Shown here piece after piece: positions 1-8,656 of a stretch of 35,996 nt of DNA. Position 1 is the first letter of the stretch. Each line of letters opens with the position of its first letter. Position numbers and translations under genes: made by a program. The DNA is taken from NCBI GenBank assembly GCA_041674865.1, contig JBAYUX010000007.1:1-35996 (forward strand), in the 5' to 3' direction. Source of the DNA: CALREA01 sp041674865 (GTDB lineage: Bacteria > Patescibacteriota > Gracilibacteria > UBA1369 > UBA12463). The notes under the pieces were generated by a model. The model was given only the letters and a program-made list of their open reading frames with translations. It ran no database searches and had not been told where the DNA came from.

Positions 1-641
1 AAGTCAGAAAAGTGATGATCTGGAACGTACTCGTCAGCAACCTCAATAACTGGAGCTTTGTTGATAAATCGTGAAACATCAATCTTTCCAACCATCATAG
101 CGCCGCTATTTCGAGTTCGACCGTAGCTTCCACGGTTTCCACCGCCAAAACCACCATTTCGTCCTCCCATTCGGCTACCACCTGAAGAACCTCCTGATGA
201 TCGTCCGCCGCCAAAACGGCTTCCGCTTGAAGGTCGTCCTGATCCTGATCCATATCGATTTCCGCCGCCAAAAGAACCTCTTGAAGTGTACTCGCCAGGA
301 GCATTGTCCCTATCCCCTGACTTTGCCGGAGCACGGTCTGAATATGGACGTGGGGCACCGCCGAAACGGCTTCCACCAGCGCGAGATGCAGTATGATGAC
401 TTGCCGGAGCAGCACGACCAGCACGATCGCCAGCACTACTACTGTGACTAGGACGGGCCGTGTGGCCTGCACTATGACTTGGACGAGCTGTATGGCCAGT
501 TGTATGGCTGCTTGAACGAGGAGCGTCAGTATGACCACTCTTGCTAGTACTGCTGTGTCCTTCCTTCTTGTGGGGAGCACCCGAAATGTCAGAAGGCGAA
601 CTCTTTTTCGACTTCCCAAAACCAAATAACTTTTTAAACAT
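1..641 (-). CDS. Probable DEAD-box RNA helicase, N-terminal part with RGG/Ser-rich head (partial at left edge)
   Basis: The frame opens at ATG 641 and stays open to the window edge, about 213 residues, so the gene continues beyond base 1. The first ~180 residues are low-complexity. A basic start (MFKKLFGFGKSKKSS) is followed by His/Ser/Arg-rich tandem units (GHTARPSHS occurs twice back to back) and then Gly/Arg/Ser runs such as RFGGGRSSGGSSGGS and GGFGGGNRGSYGRTR. The last visible stretch (INKAPVIEVADEYVPDHHFSD) resembles the segment just before the Q-motif in DEAD-box helicases of Patescibacteria. That is recognition from memory; the helicase motifs themselves lie outside the window. Known RGG helicases usually carry such tails at the C-terminus, so an N-terminal location is unusual. 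Open frames on the opposite strand and in the other phase of this low-complexity DNA are shadows. Helicase identity is moderately sure; the reading frame is sure. Confidence 0.6.
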   Translation of the reverse strand, partial: MFKKLFGFGKSKKSSPSDISGAPHKKEGHSSTSKSGHTDAPRSSSHTTGHTARPSHSAGHTARPSHSSSAGDRAGRAAPASHHTASRAGGSRFGGAPRPYSDRAPAKSGDRDNAPGEYTSRGSFGGGNRYGSGSGRPSSGSRFGGGRSSGGSSGGSRMGGRNGGFGGGNRGSYGRTRNSGAMMVGKIDVSRFINKAPVIEVADEYVPDHHFSD

Positions 642-671
642 GAAATGTGTTACTGAAATATCCGAGCTCAG

Positions 672-700
672 AATCTATAATAAATATATGGAGATGTCAA
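672..700 (-). promoter_or_regulatory. Promoter of the helicase-like gene
   Basis: On the minus strand a perfect TTGACA (700-695) is followed by TATAGA or TAGATT (about 679-672) at 15-17 bp. It lies about 30 bp upstream of ATG 641, in the otherwise gene-free 642-807 gap. Confidence 0.55.
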
Positions 701-807
701 GAGCTAGAACGAAAGAGCCATTTAACCGGCAAAACGAGAAGAAACAAAAAATCCAGCTTCAGAATACAAAATATTCACCTAAAAGGATAGCAAACGTACT
801 AAAACTT

Positions 808-1347
808 CTACAAATGAAGGGATAGATACGAGATAACCCACCACAAAGGTCCTCCAAGAAATATCACCGAAATGGCTGATATTTTTTTGGATACATAAAG
901 AGCTACAAGAAGACCAGACATCACTATTGCTCCAAAAAACGCACCCTGCGATTGCATCACAAAAAACTTAATGGCACTCGCGGTAATAAGTCCAAGTACG
1001 AGTGGCCTAAGCGCAAGCTCAACTCTTTTTAAAATCTGAACCTCTCGATGTTTTTCGAAATAAAACGACCCAATTCGCATCGTAATAAGTGACCCAGAGT
1101 AAATTCCAGCAAGCGCCACGAACCATCCTAATATACCCGCAACCATATAGCCAATTACGCCACTCATCGCCATATTAGGACCAGGAACAAACTGTCCAAT
1201 GACATACGCATCAATAAAGTTTTTTGCACTCATCCAATGATGAACATCTACGACAATACGCTGCAGTTCTGGAAGCGCACCAAACGCACCACCAAATGAA
1301 ATAAAGCTAATCTTGAAGAACGCAAAAAATATATTAACGTAAGTCAT
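808..1347 (-). CDS. chrA: Chromate transporter (CHR family), short-chain subunit 2
   Basis: A 179-residue hydrophobic protein with the CHR-domain signature FFKISFISFGGAFGALPELQ near the N-terminus, followed by the conserved W-M/PGPNM block (residues ~39-60) and about five further membrane segments. This is one half-size CHR domain. Such short proteins are normally encoded in pairs and form antiparallel heterodimers that export chromate; the real substrate in an organism like this is unproven. Its ATG shares one base with the TAA of the preceding transporter gene (TAATG at 1345-1349), so translation is coupled. Identity is confident; substrate is not. Confidence 0.88.
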   Translation of the reverse strand: MTYVNIFFAFFKISFISFGGAFGALPELQRIVVDVHHWMSAKNFIDAYVIGQFVPGPNMAMSGVIGYMVAGILGWFVALAGIYSGSLITMRIGSFYFEKHREVQILKRVELALRPLVLGLITASAIKFFVMQSQGAFFGAIVMSGLLVALYVSKKISAISVIFLGGPLWWVISYLSLHL

Positions 1348-1922
1348 TATGCGAGAAATTCAGTTAAGAGGCAGAGAATGAGTCCGCTAACCAACGTAAG
1401 TAAAAACGAAACACCTGAAAGAATTGAGATTGCCACAAAAATAAATACGAGGATTCTCGAAACATATTTCAAACGAGGCAGAGGGCCGGAGAGATGGTGC
1501 CCATTGATACCAGCAAAAAGCTGCGCAATAAATACCGCAAAAATTGCAATCGACGCGATTGAAAAACCGAGAAAAATTTTCGCAATATCAGGCTGATCAA
1601 TAGGAACAAACAAAAGGATGATGAGCGCCAATAAAGCTCCAGGGGCAACGAGGGCTAGAACGCCCAATATACCACCTAAATTCCCGAGTAATTTATAACC
1701 AATATAGGCAGAAAGATTTGAGATATTTGATCCAGGCAAAACCGAGGCAATGGTATATATTTGATGAAATTCATCGTTGGTAAGCCATTTTTTATCATGA
1801 ACAATAATGTCTCGAACCAACATTGCTCGTCCTGCGCCGCCAAAAGACAACGCACCAATTTTCAGACAAACAATCAACCATTCTTTGAGAGTTGGATGAT
1901 TATGAGAAATATGTGTCGTCAT
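1347..1922 (-). CDS. chrA: Chromate transporter (CHR family), short-chain subunit 1
   Basis: A membrane protein of 191 residues when started at ATG 1922 (MTTHISHNHPTLKEW). It has the CHR signature LKIGALSFGGAGRAMLVRDI, then KKWLTNDEFHQIYTIASVLPGSN and Gly/Ala-rich membrane segments, so it is the partner half-domain of the following gene. The frame is open upstream to a TTG at 1994, but that extension lacks the family pattern. TATAGT sits 7 nt before ATG 1922, which would make the mRNA leaderless. Pairing with the downstream 179-residue protein gives the usual two-gene short-chain CHR arrangement. Confidence 0.87.
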   Translation of the reverse strand: MTTHISHNHPTLKEWLIVCLKIGALSFGGAGRAMLVRDIIVHDKKWLTNDEFHQIYTIASVLPGSNISNLSAYIGYKLLGNLGGILGVLALVAPGALLALIILLFVPIDQPDIAKIFLGFSIASIAIFAVFIAQLFAGINGHHLSGPLPRLKYVSRILVFIFVAISILSGVSFLLTLVSGLILCLLTEFLA

Positions 1923-2042
1923 TGCGCGTACTATAAAGTAAGTGCCATCTGTTTGTAAATCGCCTTTCCTGTTCCCAGCTCCTCTCGCAATCAAAATAGG
2001 TCCAATTACAATAACCAGAGATACAAGCCACAGAACCTTCGC

Positions 2043-2756
2043 TTACTTCCCCATATAACGTCTCCTCTGCTCTTCAGAAAGTCTCTCAATCGCATATCGA
2101 AGCATCGTTCTCGGCATAGTTTTGTAATGCTCGTCGAGGAATTGGAGTTCGGTTTTTTCACCACATCGCTTCCCTACTTCTCGAAGCATCCAGCCGACAG
2201 CTTTTTGAATCAAGTCGTGTGTATCATGCAAAAGCATCCGCGCAATTGCTAATGCATCAGTAGCATCTCCATCTTTGATATACGCAAACGTCGAAATAAT
2301 AGCTATCCGTCGCTCCCACAAAGACTTCGAATGAGCAAGCGTTGTGAGTATTTTTTTACTGCGATCTTTGAGAAATTCTCCAACGATATATCCCGCACTC
2401 GAATCCACCAAGTCCCAATTATTAATCCACTGCGTATTCGCGAGATAAAAATTATATATAGTCTCACGCACCTCATCGCTCTTCGCCTTTTGAAATTGAA
2501 TAACCAAAATAAAGAGAGCCAGAAGCCGAAATTCATGCTCCGGCGAATGCAACAACGTCTCGATATCCGCGAGCGACAGCCCAGCATGCGTTCGCGAAAC
2601 CTTCCTCAAAGAAGGAACCGTCACACCAATAAACACATCCCCTTCACCATACTGCCCCGGTCCCGTCTTAAAAAACCACACCGAATTCTTCGCGCGCTCG
2701 GTAGTTCCCAGCGAACGGACTTCTTGTTGCAATGAATGAAGTTCAGAGTGAGTCAT
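2043..2756 (-). CDS. alkD: DNA alkylation repair protein, AlkD-like HEAT-repeat glycosylase
   Basis: A 237-residue all-helical protein. The WINNWDLVDSSAGYIVGEFL block carries the Trp/Asp pair of the AlkD active site; the Arg of the LWERRIAIIS block and the Trp of AVGWMLREVGKR complete the aromatic/charged pocket. Characterised AlkD enzymes remove N3- and N7-alkylated purines without flipping the base. Length is normal for the family. It is divergent from the S51 peptidase gene (57-bp gap) and lies upstream of the chromate-type pair on the same strand. Family assignment is confident; substrate is by analogy. Confidence 0.88.
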   Translation of the reverse strand: MTHSELHSLQQEVRSLGTTERAKNSVWFFKTGPGQYGEGDVFIGVTVPSLRKVSRTHAGLSLADIETLLHSPEHEFRLLALFILVIQFQKAKSDEVRETIYNFYLANTQWINNWDLVDSSAGYIVGEFLKDRSKKILTTLAHSKSLWERRIAIISTFAYIKDGDATDALAIARMLLHDTHDLIQKAVGWMLREVGKRCGEKTELQFLDEHYKTMPRTMLRYAIERLSEEQRRRYMGK

Positions 2757-2812
2757 GGAGAAATAATACTAGAACCTAGAAAAATGGCAACAGGGAGAGT
2801 AAAATACAAGTC

Positions 2813-3538
2813 ATGATACGAAAAATTATCGCCATCGGCGGCGGAGAAATCTCAAAAGGCGAAACACTTACCATCGATAAGCGAATTATAGAGCTCTCCG
2901 GAAAACCTCATCCAAAAGTACTTTTTATTCCAACCGCCAGCTCTGACAATGAGGCATATTGTCAGAAATTTTCTAAATATTATGGAGAAAAGCTCGGCGG
3001 AAAAGTATCGACACTTCTCCTCTATTCAAATCCAAAAACCATTTCGAAAAAGGAAATTGAAAATAAAATTCTCAATACAGATATCATCTACGTCGGCGGA
3101 GGCAACACATTAAAAATGATGAAACTATGGCGTCGACTTGGCATAGATAAACTCCTCGAGAAAGCATGGAAACGCGGTATCGTCCTCTGCGGAATCAGTG
3201 CTGGAGCCATTTGCTGGTTTGAAAGTGGACATAGTGACTCCATGTCATTCTACAATTCCAAAAAGTGGGACTATGTCAAAGTTCGTGGCTTGGGGTTCGT
3301 GAAAGGCATTATGTGCCCTCATTATAACAGTGGAACTAATGGCGTACCACGAGAGAGAAAGTTTCAAGAAATGATAAAAAAGACTGGAGGTACTGGCATA
3401 GCCATTGATGAGGGCTGTGCCGTAGAATTTACAGATAAATCGTACAAAATTATAAGCAATAAGCCGAAGCTGGGTGCTTATGAAATTAGAAGAAACGAAG
3501 GAAAAGTAATTGAGGGGCGAATGCGTAACCACACTTAA
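2813..3538 (+). CDS. Peptidase S51 family protein (dipeptidase E / cyanophycinase-like)
   Basis: A 241-residue protein with the class-I glutamine-amidotransferase-like fold of S51 serine peptidases. IIAIGGGEI at the start, VLFIPTAS, then IIYVGGGNTLKMM, and the nucleophile elbow GISAGAICWF (Ser of SAG). A later CPHYNSG block probably provides the catalytic His. E. coli PepE of this family cleaves Asp-X dipeptides; this copy lacks a signal peptide and should be cytoplasmic. A purine-rich GGGAGAG sits about 14 nt before ATG, too far for a good ribosome binding site. Specificity cannot be told from sequence. Confidence 0.87.
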   Translation: MIRKIIAIGGGEISKGETLTIDKRIIELSGKPHPKVLFIPTASSDNEAYCQKFSKYYGEKLGGKVSTLLLYSNPKTISKKEIENKILNTDIIYVGGGNTLKMMKLWRRLGIDKLLEKAWKRGIVLCGISAGAICWFESGHSDSMSFYNSKKWDYVKVRGLGFVKGIMCPHYNSGTNGVPRERKFQEMIKKTGGTGIAIDEGCAVEFTDKSYKIISNKPKLGAYEIRRNEGKVIEGRMRNHT

Positions 3539-3618
3539 TCAATAAACCTAATTATGTTTGTCTGCATCAAGCATGACGACGAGAAAGAGACATAAAAAGG
3601 TAGTGTCAGAAAAAAGCA

Positions 3619-4140
3619 TCATTCCGCACTCAATTGGCAACTCGCAAGTAAAAGAATAGTAGAGATTACGACAATCAAAGAATTGAAAGACCGTCTCGAA
3701 TCAGATTTTTTAATTACAACAATAGATTTATTCATCGATACACTGAAGCAATACAGCGCCATTAAAGCAAAGGACGTTTCCCAGAAATAAAAGGCGATAC
3801 CAAGATAATCCACGATATACTCATCCCCTCCCTCATTTCTATAAAAAGTATGTAATTGCAAAGACTGAAGCCCAAGAATAAAACCGGCAGCTGCCCAATA
3901 CATTCCTGCTCGATATTTACCACTATTAATCAGCATCAAGACAACAACCAATGTTATATTTGAAAACCAGGCAAACTGACCGACAAAAACCCCTAAAAAA
4001 CCGCTCGCCAAAACATTATATCCATACCAAACCAAACTTTCATTCGGCCAACCCTCATCATACTTCAAGATAATTGCAGGAGCGCTAAGCGCAACAAAAT
4101 ACGATAATAAAGATGCCCAGTATAAAATCTTTGTTTTCAT
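3619..4140 (-). CDS. Unrecognised small membrane protein (4-5 TM segments)
   Basis: I chose ATG 4140 (MKTKILYWASLLSYFVALSAP). The frame extends to a TTG at 4218, but the extension is polar and unconvincing. The protein has 173 residues: an N-terminal hydrophobic segment, three or four further membrane helices (LASGFLGVFVGQFAWFSNITLVVVLML, YWAAAGFILGLQ, FYFWETSFALMALYCF), a basic loop (VIKKSDSRRS), and a C-terminal segment ending LLLASCQLSAE. I recognise no family. It is convergent with the S51 peptidase and lies just outside the left copy of the 28-bp direct repeat. Confidence 0.6.
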   Translation of the reverse strand: MKTKILYWASLLSYFVALSAPAIILKYDEGWPNESLVWYGYNVLASGFLGVFVGQFAWFSNITLVVVLMLINSGKYRAGMYWAAAGFILGLQSLQLHTFYRNEGGDEYIVDYLGIAFYFWETSFALMALYCFSVSMNKSIVVIKKSDSRRSFNSLIVVISTILLLASCQLSAE

Positions 4141-4219
4141 AAATAAATCTTTAAAAGGATATCTAACAATTTTATGGAGTGCAACTCCATGAAATATTCC
4201 TATTTTACAGTACTTCAAA

Positions 4220-4247
4220 GTTGGCTAAGCTTGTGGGTCTAGTACCC
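4220..4247 (+). repeat. 28-bp direct repeat, left copy
   Basis: This 28-mer (GTTGGCTAAGC at its start, GGGTCTAGTACCC at 4235-4247) recurs at 6199-6226 with a single A/G difference and in the same orientation. The two copies bracket the SLH gene. The 13-bp core is a near-palindrome (GGGT and ACCC arms around CTAGT). Confidence 0.85.
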
Positions 4248-4252
4248 ATCTA

Positions 4253-6061
4253 TCATCCCTTTTCCTCCCAATGTTCAACACCTTTGTCTTGCAAATACTT
4301 GGCATAATCAAATCCTTCCGGAGAAACCCCGACAACCTTCTCTACTATACCATCAGCATTTAGAACCCAAATATTATTTTTATCTTTCAGGTAATACTCG
4401 GGATACGCCGGGGAAAATTTATCAAAATCTTTAAAAACAAAAACAATTCCAAAAGTAATTTTGTCAGCCCCTTCAATCTTAAGCATCTTCTGGCCTTCAG
4501 CCAAATAAACACCATTTTTGTCCGTAAAATATTGTTCAGTCGCTAAACCGCCACCAGGCTGTATCGCCTCAAAAGTCTCGACATCCACTCCCGTAACCTC
4601 ACTTAAAAATTCCTTACTTACTGTATAATAAAATCCTTTTGTAATCGGCACTTCTTCAGAAGAGCCAAAATAATATACCTTGCTCTTATCTTTAAAATAA
4701 CCAACAATGGTCAAATTTTCGAACGTACTTGTTAACAGCTCAAGGGAGGTCAAGTCAACATAATCCAATTTTTTTATAATAATGTCGTCGCTCGTATAAC
4801 CATAAGATTTCATCTGCTTTGCCATATAAAGATTTCCCCCATCCGCAAACAAAATAACACTTCCAAAATCGCCAATCAGTTTAAAATTATCGGCATGAAA
4901 CAATTCAATTTTTCTAGGATTTTTGAAATCATCCAAGGCATAATAAAAACCATTTTTATCCTTCAAGAAAGATCCGATACTTGAATCATATACAGTATCA
5001 AACTTGGCTTTATCCAACGCTAATTGAACTTTATTCGGAGTTTTATCGGTCTTGTGATAAAGCGGATTCTCTTTGTCAGTCACATAAAAATTATTTTTAT
5101 CTGATGCATACTGACTGATTATATCCGGATGAACCTCAAAAGTTTTGGCATCAGTACCTTCAAGAACCGTAAGCTTATGATCATATGTATCAGGAGGATA
5201 ATTATATATTCTATTTGCATCCCTATAAAGTTCTGACTCGACCAACTCACATTCGTCTTTTCCATGGTCATTGAGCCCACAATTCGACGTCCCAAGCATT
5301 ATTCTCTTAAAAGTGGAAGAATCCACTCCATCTGGAACTCCGTTCTCCTTTAATGTATGTCCGTAAAATTTCTGAAATCTATAAGCAAAATTTGCTTTTG
5401 AGGATAAGTTGCTCATAGAGACTAAATCATCATAAGAAAGCGATATGCCAGTACTAGCACCAGCGCTAGACACTACGAAATCAAGAACAATTTCAGCCAT
5501 TTCTCCCCTCGTTAACAAATGATCAAATCCGGTAATGGTAAAAGGAATGGCCTTTTTTCCTGCCAAACTCTCAACATATTTTTCATACCAAGGATTACTG
5601 ACTTTAGTATCCAGCCCTTTGGAAAGATTTCTAAAATTATAAATAATTTTACTTGCTTCGGCTAAAGATATATTCGCCTGAGGCTGAAAAGTTCCGTTCT
5701 TGTATCCATCCACGACCCCTTTTTCATGCGCACTACAAACATATCCAGCGAACCATTGATCTTTCACGTCACTAAAGCAATTAGTACCGCTTACGGGAAC
5801 ATGAGAATATCCAATAAGATTAAAATAACCCATAACTATCTTCAAAAATTCTGCTCTATTAATGAGATTATTCGGAAGAAAAGTCTTATCAACATATCCT
5901 TTGACGACACCAAGCTCATAAAGTGATTCAATACTCGAATAATAAAGCTGATCCTGATGAACATCCGTAAAATATTTCTTGGAATCACTGGAGGCATTGC
6001 AAGATAAACCCGCGCCAAAAAACACAAAAAAGCCAAAAAACAAGCAGAATAATTTTCTCAT
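4253..6061 (-). CDS. Secreted S-layer-homology protein with DKNYY-type repeats
   Basis: From ATG 6061 (MRKLFCLFFGFFVFFGAGLSC) the protein has 602 residues; an in-frame TTG six bases upstream is less likely. A signal peptide is followed by three SLH-like units. The first two are FTDV...YYSSIESLYELGVVKGYVDKTFLPNNLINRAEFLKIV in outline and FSDV...WFAGYVCSAHEKGVVDGYKNGTFQP; the third is degenerate (residues ~150-200). SLH domains anchor proteins to cell-wall polymers. The C-terminal ~350 residues carry repeated DKNNFYVTDK, DKNGFYYALDD, DKSKVYYFGS, DKNGVYLAEG and DKNNIWVL units, as in the DKNYY family of unknown function. The gene is bounded by 28-bp direct repeats (4220-4247, 6199-6226), suggesting it was gained or can be lost as a cassette. 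A related SLH protein lies at 25215. Confidence 0.85.
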   Translation of the reverse strand: MRKLFCLFFGFFVFFGAGLSCNASSDSKKYFTDVHQDQLYYSSIESLYELGVVKGYVDKTFLPNNLINRAEFLKIVMGYFNLIGYSHVPVSGTNCFSDVKDQWFAGYVCSAHEKGVVDGYKNGTFQPQANISLAEASKIIYNFRNLSKGLDTKVSNPWYEKYVESLAGKKAIPFTITGFDHLLTRGEMAEIVLDFVVSSAGASTGISLSYDDLVSMSNLSSKANFAYRFQKFYGHTLKENGVPDGVDSSTFKRIMLGTSNCGLNDHGKDECELVESELYRDANRIYNYPPDTYDHKLTVLEGTDAKTFEVHPDIISQYASDKNNFYVTDKENPLYHKTDKTPNKVQLALDKAKFDTVYDSSIGSFLKDKNGFYYALDDFKNPRKIELFHADNFKLIGDFGSVILFADGGNLYMAKQMKSYGYTSDDIIIKKLDYVDLTSLELLTSTFENLTIVGYFKDKSKVYYFGSSEEVPITKGFYYTVSKEFLSEVTGVDVETFEAIQPGGGLATEQYFTDKNGVYLAEGQKMLKIEGADKITFGIVFVFKDFDKFSPAYPEYYLKDKNNIWVLNADGIVEKVVGVSPEGFDYAKYLQDKGVEHWEEKG

Positions 6062-6362
6062 AAACAATAATTAAGAACGAGCACATTCCTATTACAGCAC
6101 TTAGTCAAAAACTCCTCAAGAAAAAACCTTACTGGCAGTATTCATGAGACCATCCCTCAACCCTAGGGATGTGGGAATACAATCTTGTTAGTGTACGTGT
6201 TGGCTGAGCTTGTGGGTCTAGTACCCTTTATCTGGACTATTGGTGCCAGCTCAGGCTGAGCCGGATTCATCGTATCAGAGGTTGGAAAATGAGACAAATG
6301 AGACAGTGGTAGGGGTGGTTTTTGATGGAGACAAAAGATAGTTGACTAATATGATATTAGAA
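6062..6362. other. Gene-free stretch between the SLH and CD-NTase genes
   Basis: About 300 bp without a convincing gene. It holds the right copy of the 28-bp repeat (6199-6226), GACTATTGG at 6235-6243 (also found beside the third 13-mer near 16.7 kb), a CCCTAGGG palindrome near 6161, and a GCTCAG-G-CTGAGC inverted repeat at about 6249-6261 that could be an operator or a small hairpin. I see no good terminator for the CBASS operon that ends at 6363. Confidence 0.5.
6199..6226 (+). repeat. 28-bp direct repeat, right copy
   Basis: This copy is 27/28 identical to 4220-4247, same orientation, with the 13-bp core at 6214-6226. It lies about 140 bp upstream of the SLH gene start, so the pair encloses the whole SLH gene and its promoter region (about 2 kb). 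Confidence 0.85.
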
Positions 6363-7721
6363 TTATGGTATCTTAATATACATTTCATCTTTTGCAACGC
6401 ATACGCCGTCTTTGATAGCGAAACACTCAACCCTATGAACTCCGGAAAATAAAGGTTTCTCACCTTCTCTTTTTTTATAACCTTGATCCTTATGAATCTC
6501 ACCTCGAAGCTTTCCAAGACTCTTGGCTTCATTGCCAGAATTTTTTATCTTCCACATAACAGAGTATGTACCAGTAATGTCAGAATCAACTACGCGGTAT
6601 ACTGGTCGATGCTCTCTTTGAAGGTACAGCAACTTGCCTAAAAAATTCCCCATAAATCCATTTTGCTCGATCCATGTGTCGATTTTGAAAGTATGCCCTG
6701 ACGGAGAATACTGTATTCCATACTTGGTCTGTAGATCCTCCTCTTCAGAAGAATATTCATCAAGAAAATCACGCACAGAAGTAACATATTTCGAGGTAGA
6801 TAGTGTTTGAGACATAACAGGCCCTGCGAAATCCTCTCCGAAGAGATCTTGCCATAACTCTAGACTTCTGACTTCATCCTGCTCGCTATAGGCGTCCGCA
6901 GCAAGCTTGGAATAACGATGGATACAGTCCCTGAACTCGCGATAGTCCTCCTGAGGCAGGTTTCTATTAAAATTCTCTGATTCCAATACAGGATTCTTTA
7001 CAACAGGAACGTTAGGATTAGCCTGCAGATAAACATCCAAACGAGATAAGAGCGTCACAAGTGAAGTAGGTAGATCCGAATACTGAATTACAGTCGCATC
7101 ACTATTGGTAACAAGATTACCAATCATCGTCGTAAGAAAAATAGATTTAATATCAAATTCTCCCTTCGAATCTCGGAGGTATTTAATAAGGCGGATAACT
7201 TTGATTAGGTGCTTCTTTCCAGTAATCGCATTCTGGCGCTCAAACCACTCAGCGTAACCGTCGCCATCCGTTGGCTCGAAATCGTTAGTTATTTTATTCA
7301 TGACGACCATTCCCACGCCCGAATCAATAGCTGGCACTAAATCGATATGAAAGTCACTTTCGTAGTCGATCGTTACGCAACGAGTTTTTCCCTTCGTATC
7401 AACCTTCTTCTCGTAACGCGATAATTTTCTGAGCTGCACAGCAAGTTTCCTTGGATAGTCTTCTGGCTCCCAGCCATCAACTTTTTTCATCTCAAAAAGA
7501 ATATCTACGTCGAATTCTTTCTTCGAATCCACAGGCTTAATGATTGTTTCCTGCCTAAAAGATCCTTGAGGGGTGACACTGATAAAATAATCACCAAAAA
7601 CTTCGTCGTTTTGTAAAAATCTCTTCATGACACCAATGCCATCCTTGGCTGTTTGAAATCTTGTGTCATTGAGATTCACGATATCTTTCAAAAAAGACCT
7701 AAAAGAACCCTCAAGCTTCAT
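6363..7721 (-). CDS. CBASS CD-NTase: cGAS/DncV-like cyclic-oligonucleotide synthase with AGS-C sensor domain
   Basis: A 452-residue protein. The nucleotidyltransferase core has the G53-S54 motif (PQGSFRQET), the D71-x-D73 metal pair (EFDVDILFEM) and the third acidic residue D127 (DFHIDLVPAI), so all catalytic acids are present. The C-terminal ~100 residues (SVMWKIKNSG... through YKKREGEKPLFSGVHRVECFAI...MYIKI) match the AGS-C domain found in SMODS-type CD-NTases. In CBASS these enzymes make cyclic di- or trinucleotides during phage infection and thereby switch on the effector. The start codon overlaps the CapV stop by 4 nt (ATGA), so the two are translationally coupled. Product nucleotide is unknown. 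No Cap2/Cap3 or HORMA/TRIP13 genes accompany it, which makes the locus type I. Confidence 0.92.
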   Translation of the reverse strand: MKLEGSFRSFLKDIVNLNDTRFQTAKDGIGVMKRFLQNDEVFGDYFISVTPQGSFRQETIIKPVDSKKEFDVDILFEMKKVDGWEPEDYPRKLAVQLRKLSRYEKKVDTKGKTRCVTIDYESDFHIDLVPAIDSGVGMVVMNKITNDFEPTDGDGYAEWFERQNAITGKKHLIKVIRLIKYLRDSKGEFDIKSIFLTTMIGNLVTNSDATVIQYSDLPTSLVTLLSRLDVYLQANPNVPVVKNPVLESENFNRNLPQEDYREFRDCIHRYSKLAADAYSEQDEVRSLELWQDLFGEDFAGPVMSQTLSTSKYVTSVRDFLDEYSSEEEDLQTKYGIQYSPSGHTFKIDTWIEQNGFMGNFLGKLLYLQREHRPVYRVVDSDITGTYSVMWKIKNSGNEAKSLGKLRGEIHKDQGYKKREGEKPLFSGVHRVECFAIKDGVCVAKDEMYIKIP

Positions 7722-8656
7722 GCTAGTTTATGGATAGGAATAAATGATTCAGCCTCTTCTGTAAAAAATACCCCCAGATGTGACATTGCCTTACGAGCCT
7801 CGCTTTCGCCAAGTCCCTTTAGTGAAACGATGCCACTTATGTCATCCAGCTTATACTTACCCTTAGGAACAGGCGGACTGATTCGGATTACATTTGCGGA
7901 GCCAACAAGAAGCTGCGCGGTTCCCAAGGAAGCCGAAGATTGAGCACTCATAATGAGATCAACAATTGGAGATGCCCAGCTTAAGAGACCCATTGACTTC
8001 CTTTTAGCTGTTCGAATATCCACCGGTTCCGTGGTACACCCAATACTCAAAACCTTTATCTCATCTCTCGACCAATTCAGAACGCCAATGGCCTCAACAA
8101 CGGCTGGTCCGACGGGATTATTTGCCCATAGACCTCCATCGACTAAAGGTATGCCTGATGCGGACTCATAAGTCGGAAAGTAAGTTGGAGCAGCGGATGC
8201 TGCAAGAGCTACTGTCCATGTCTTCGCTTTAAAATCCGTCAGAAACTTAGAATGATGAGCCGTTTTATAAACATGCACCTCTCCTGTCTCGAGGTTAAGG
8301 CTCGGAATAACAAGCCTGTTCTTACTTTCGCCAAGCTTGGAATCTCCAAATTTAGAAATCAGAGCTTTCTCGAGAGGACCACTGCTATACTTAGAATACC
8401 CAATTCGCCGAAGGGCACGTAAAAATAAATTTCCTTCAAAAATTTTAGGACCCAGTTGTTCATAAAATTCCAGAAGTTCCTTTGCGGAGAATCCCATGCC
8501 TAGGCCTAGTGCAATTATTCCTCCGGTGGAAGTACCAACGATGAGATCAAAATAATCGGAAATTTTCTTACCTGTAGTTTCCTCAATTGTGCAAAGAAAA
8601 GAAGCAGGAAAAACACCCTTGATTCCTCCTCCGTCGATTGAAAGGATTTTACGCAT
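7718..8656 (-). CDS. capV: CBASS effector CapV: patatin-like phospholipase
   Basis: A 312-residue patatin-fold protein: oxyanion loop DGGGIKG (residues 8-14), nucleophile elbow GTSTGG with Ser43, and the DGG motif with catalytic Asp173 (VDGGLWANNP). In characterised type I CBASS, CapV is activated by the cyclic nucleotide from the neighbouring CD-NTase and degrades membrane phospholipids, killing the infected cell. Here it is encoded between the regulator and the cyclase. Its ATG shares a base with the regulator's TAA (TAATG at 8654-8658) and its TGA overlaps the cyclase ATG. Domain identity is very sure; the effector role follows from context. Confidence 0.93.
   Translation of the reverse strand: MRKILSIDGGGIKGVFPASFLCTIEETTGKKISDYFDLIVGTSTGGIIALGLGMGFSAKELLEFYEQLGPKIFEGNLFLRALRRIGYSKYSSGPLEKALISKFGDSKLGESKNRLVIPSLNLETGEVHVYKTAHHSKFLTDFKAKTWTVALAASAAPTYFPTYESASGIPLVDGGLWANNPVGPAVVEAIGVLNWSRDEIKVLSIGCTTEPVDIRTAKRKSMGLLSWASPIVDLIMSAQSSASLGTAQLLVGSANVIRISPPVPKGKYKLDDISGIVSLKGLGESEARKAMSHLGVFFTEEAESFIPIHKLA

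Noticed and set aside
95..625. Hydrophobic 176-residue reading frame on the minus strand and two rightward frames in the first 830 bases
   Set aside because: They are frame shadows of the Gly/Arg/Ser-rich helicase head. The true frame (ATG 641) runs off the window edge.
1923..1994. 24-residue extension of the chromate transporter from TTG 1994
   Set aside because: Polar sequence outside the family pattern. ATG 1922 is preceded by a -10 box at leaderless distance.
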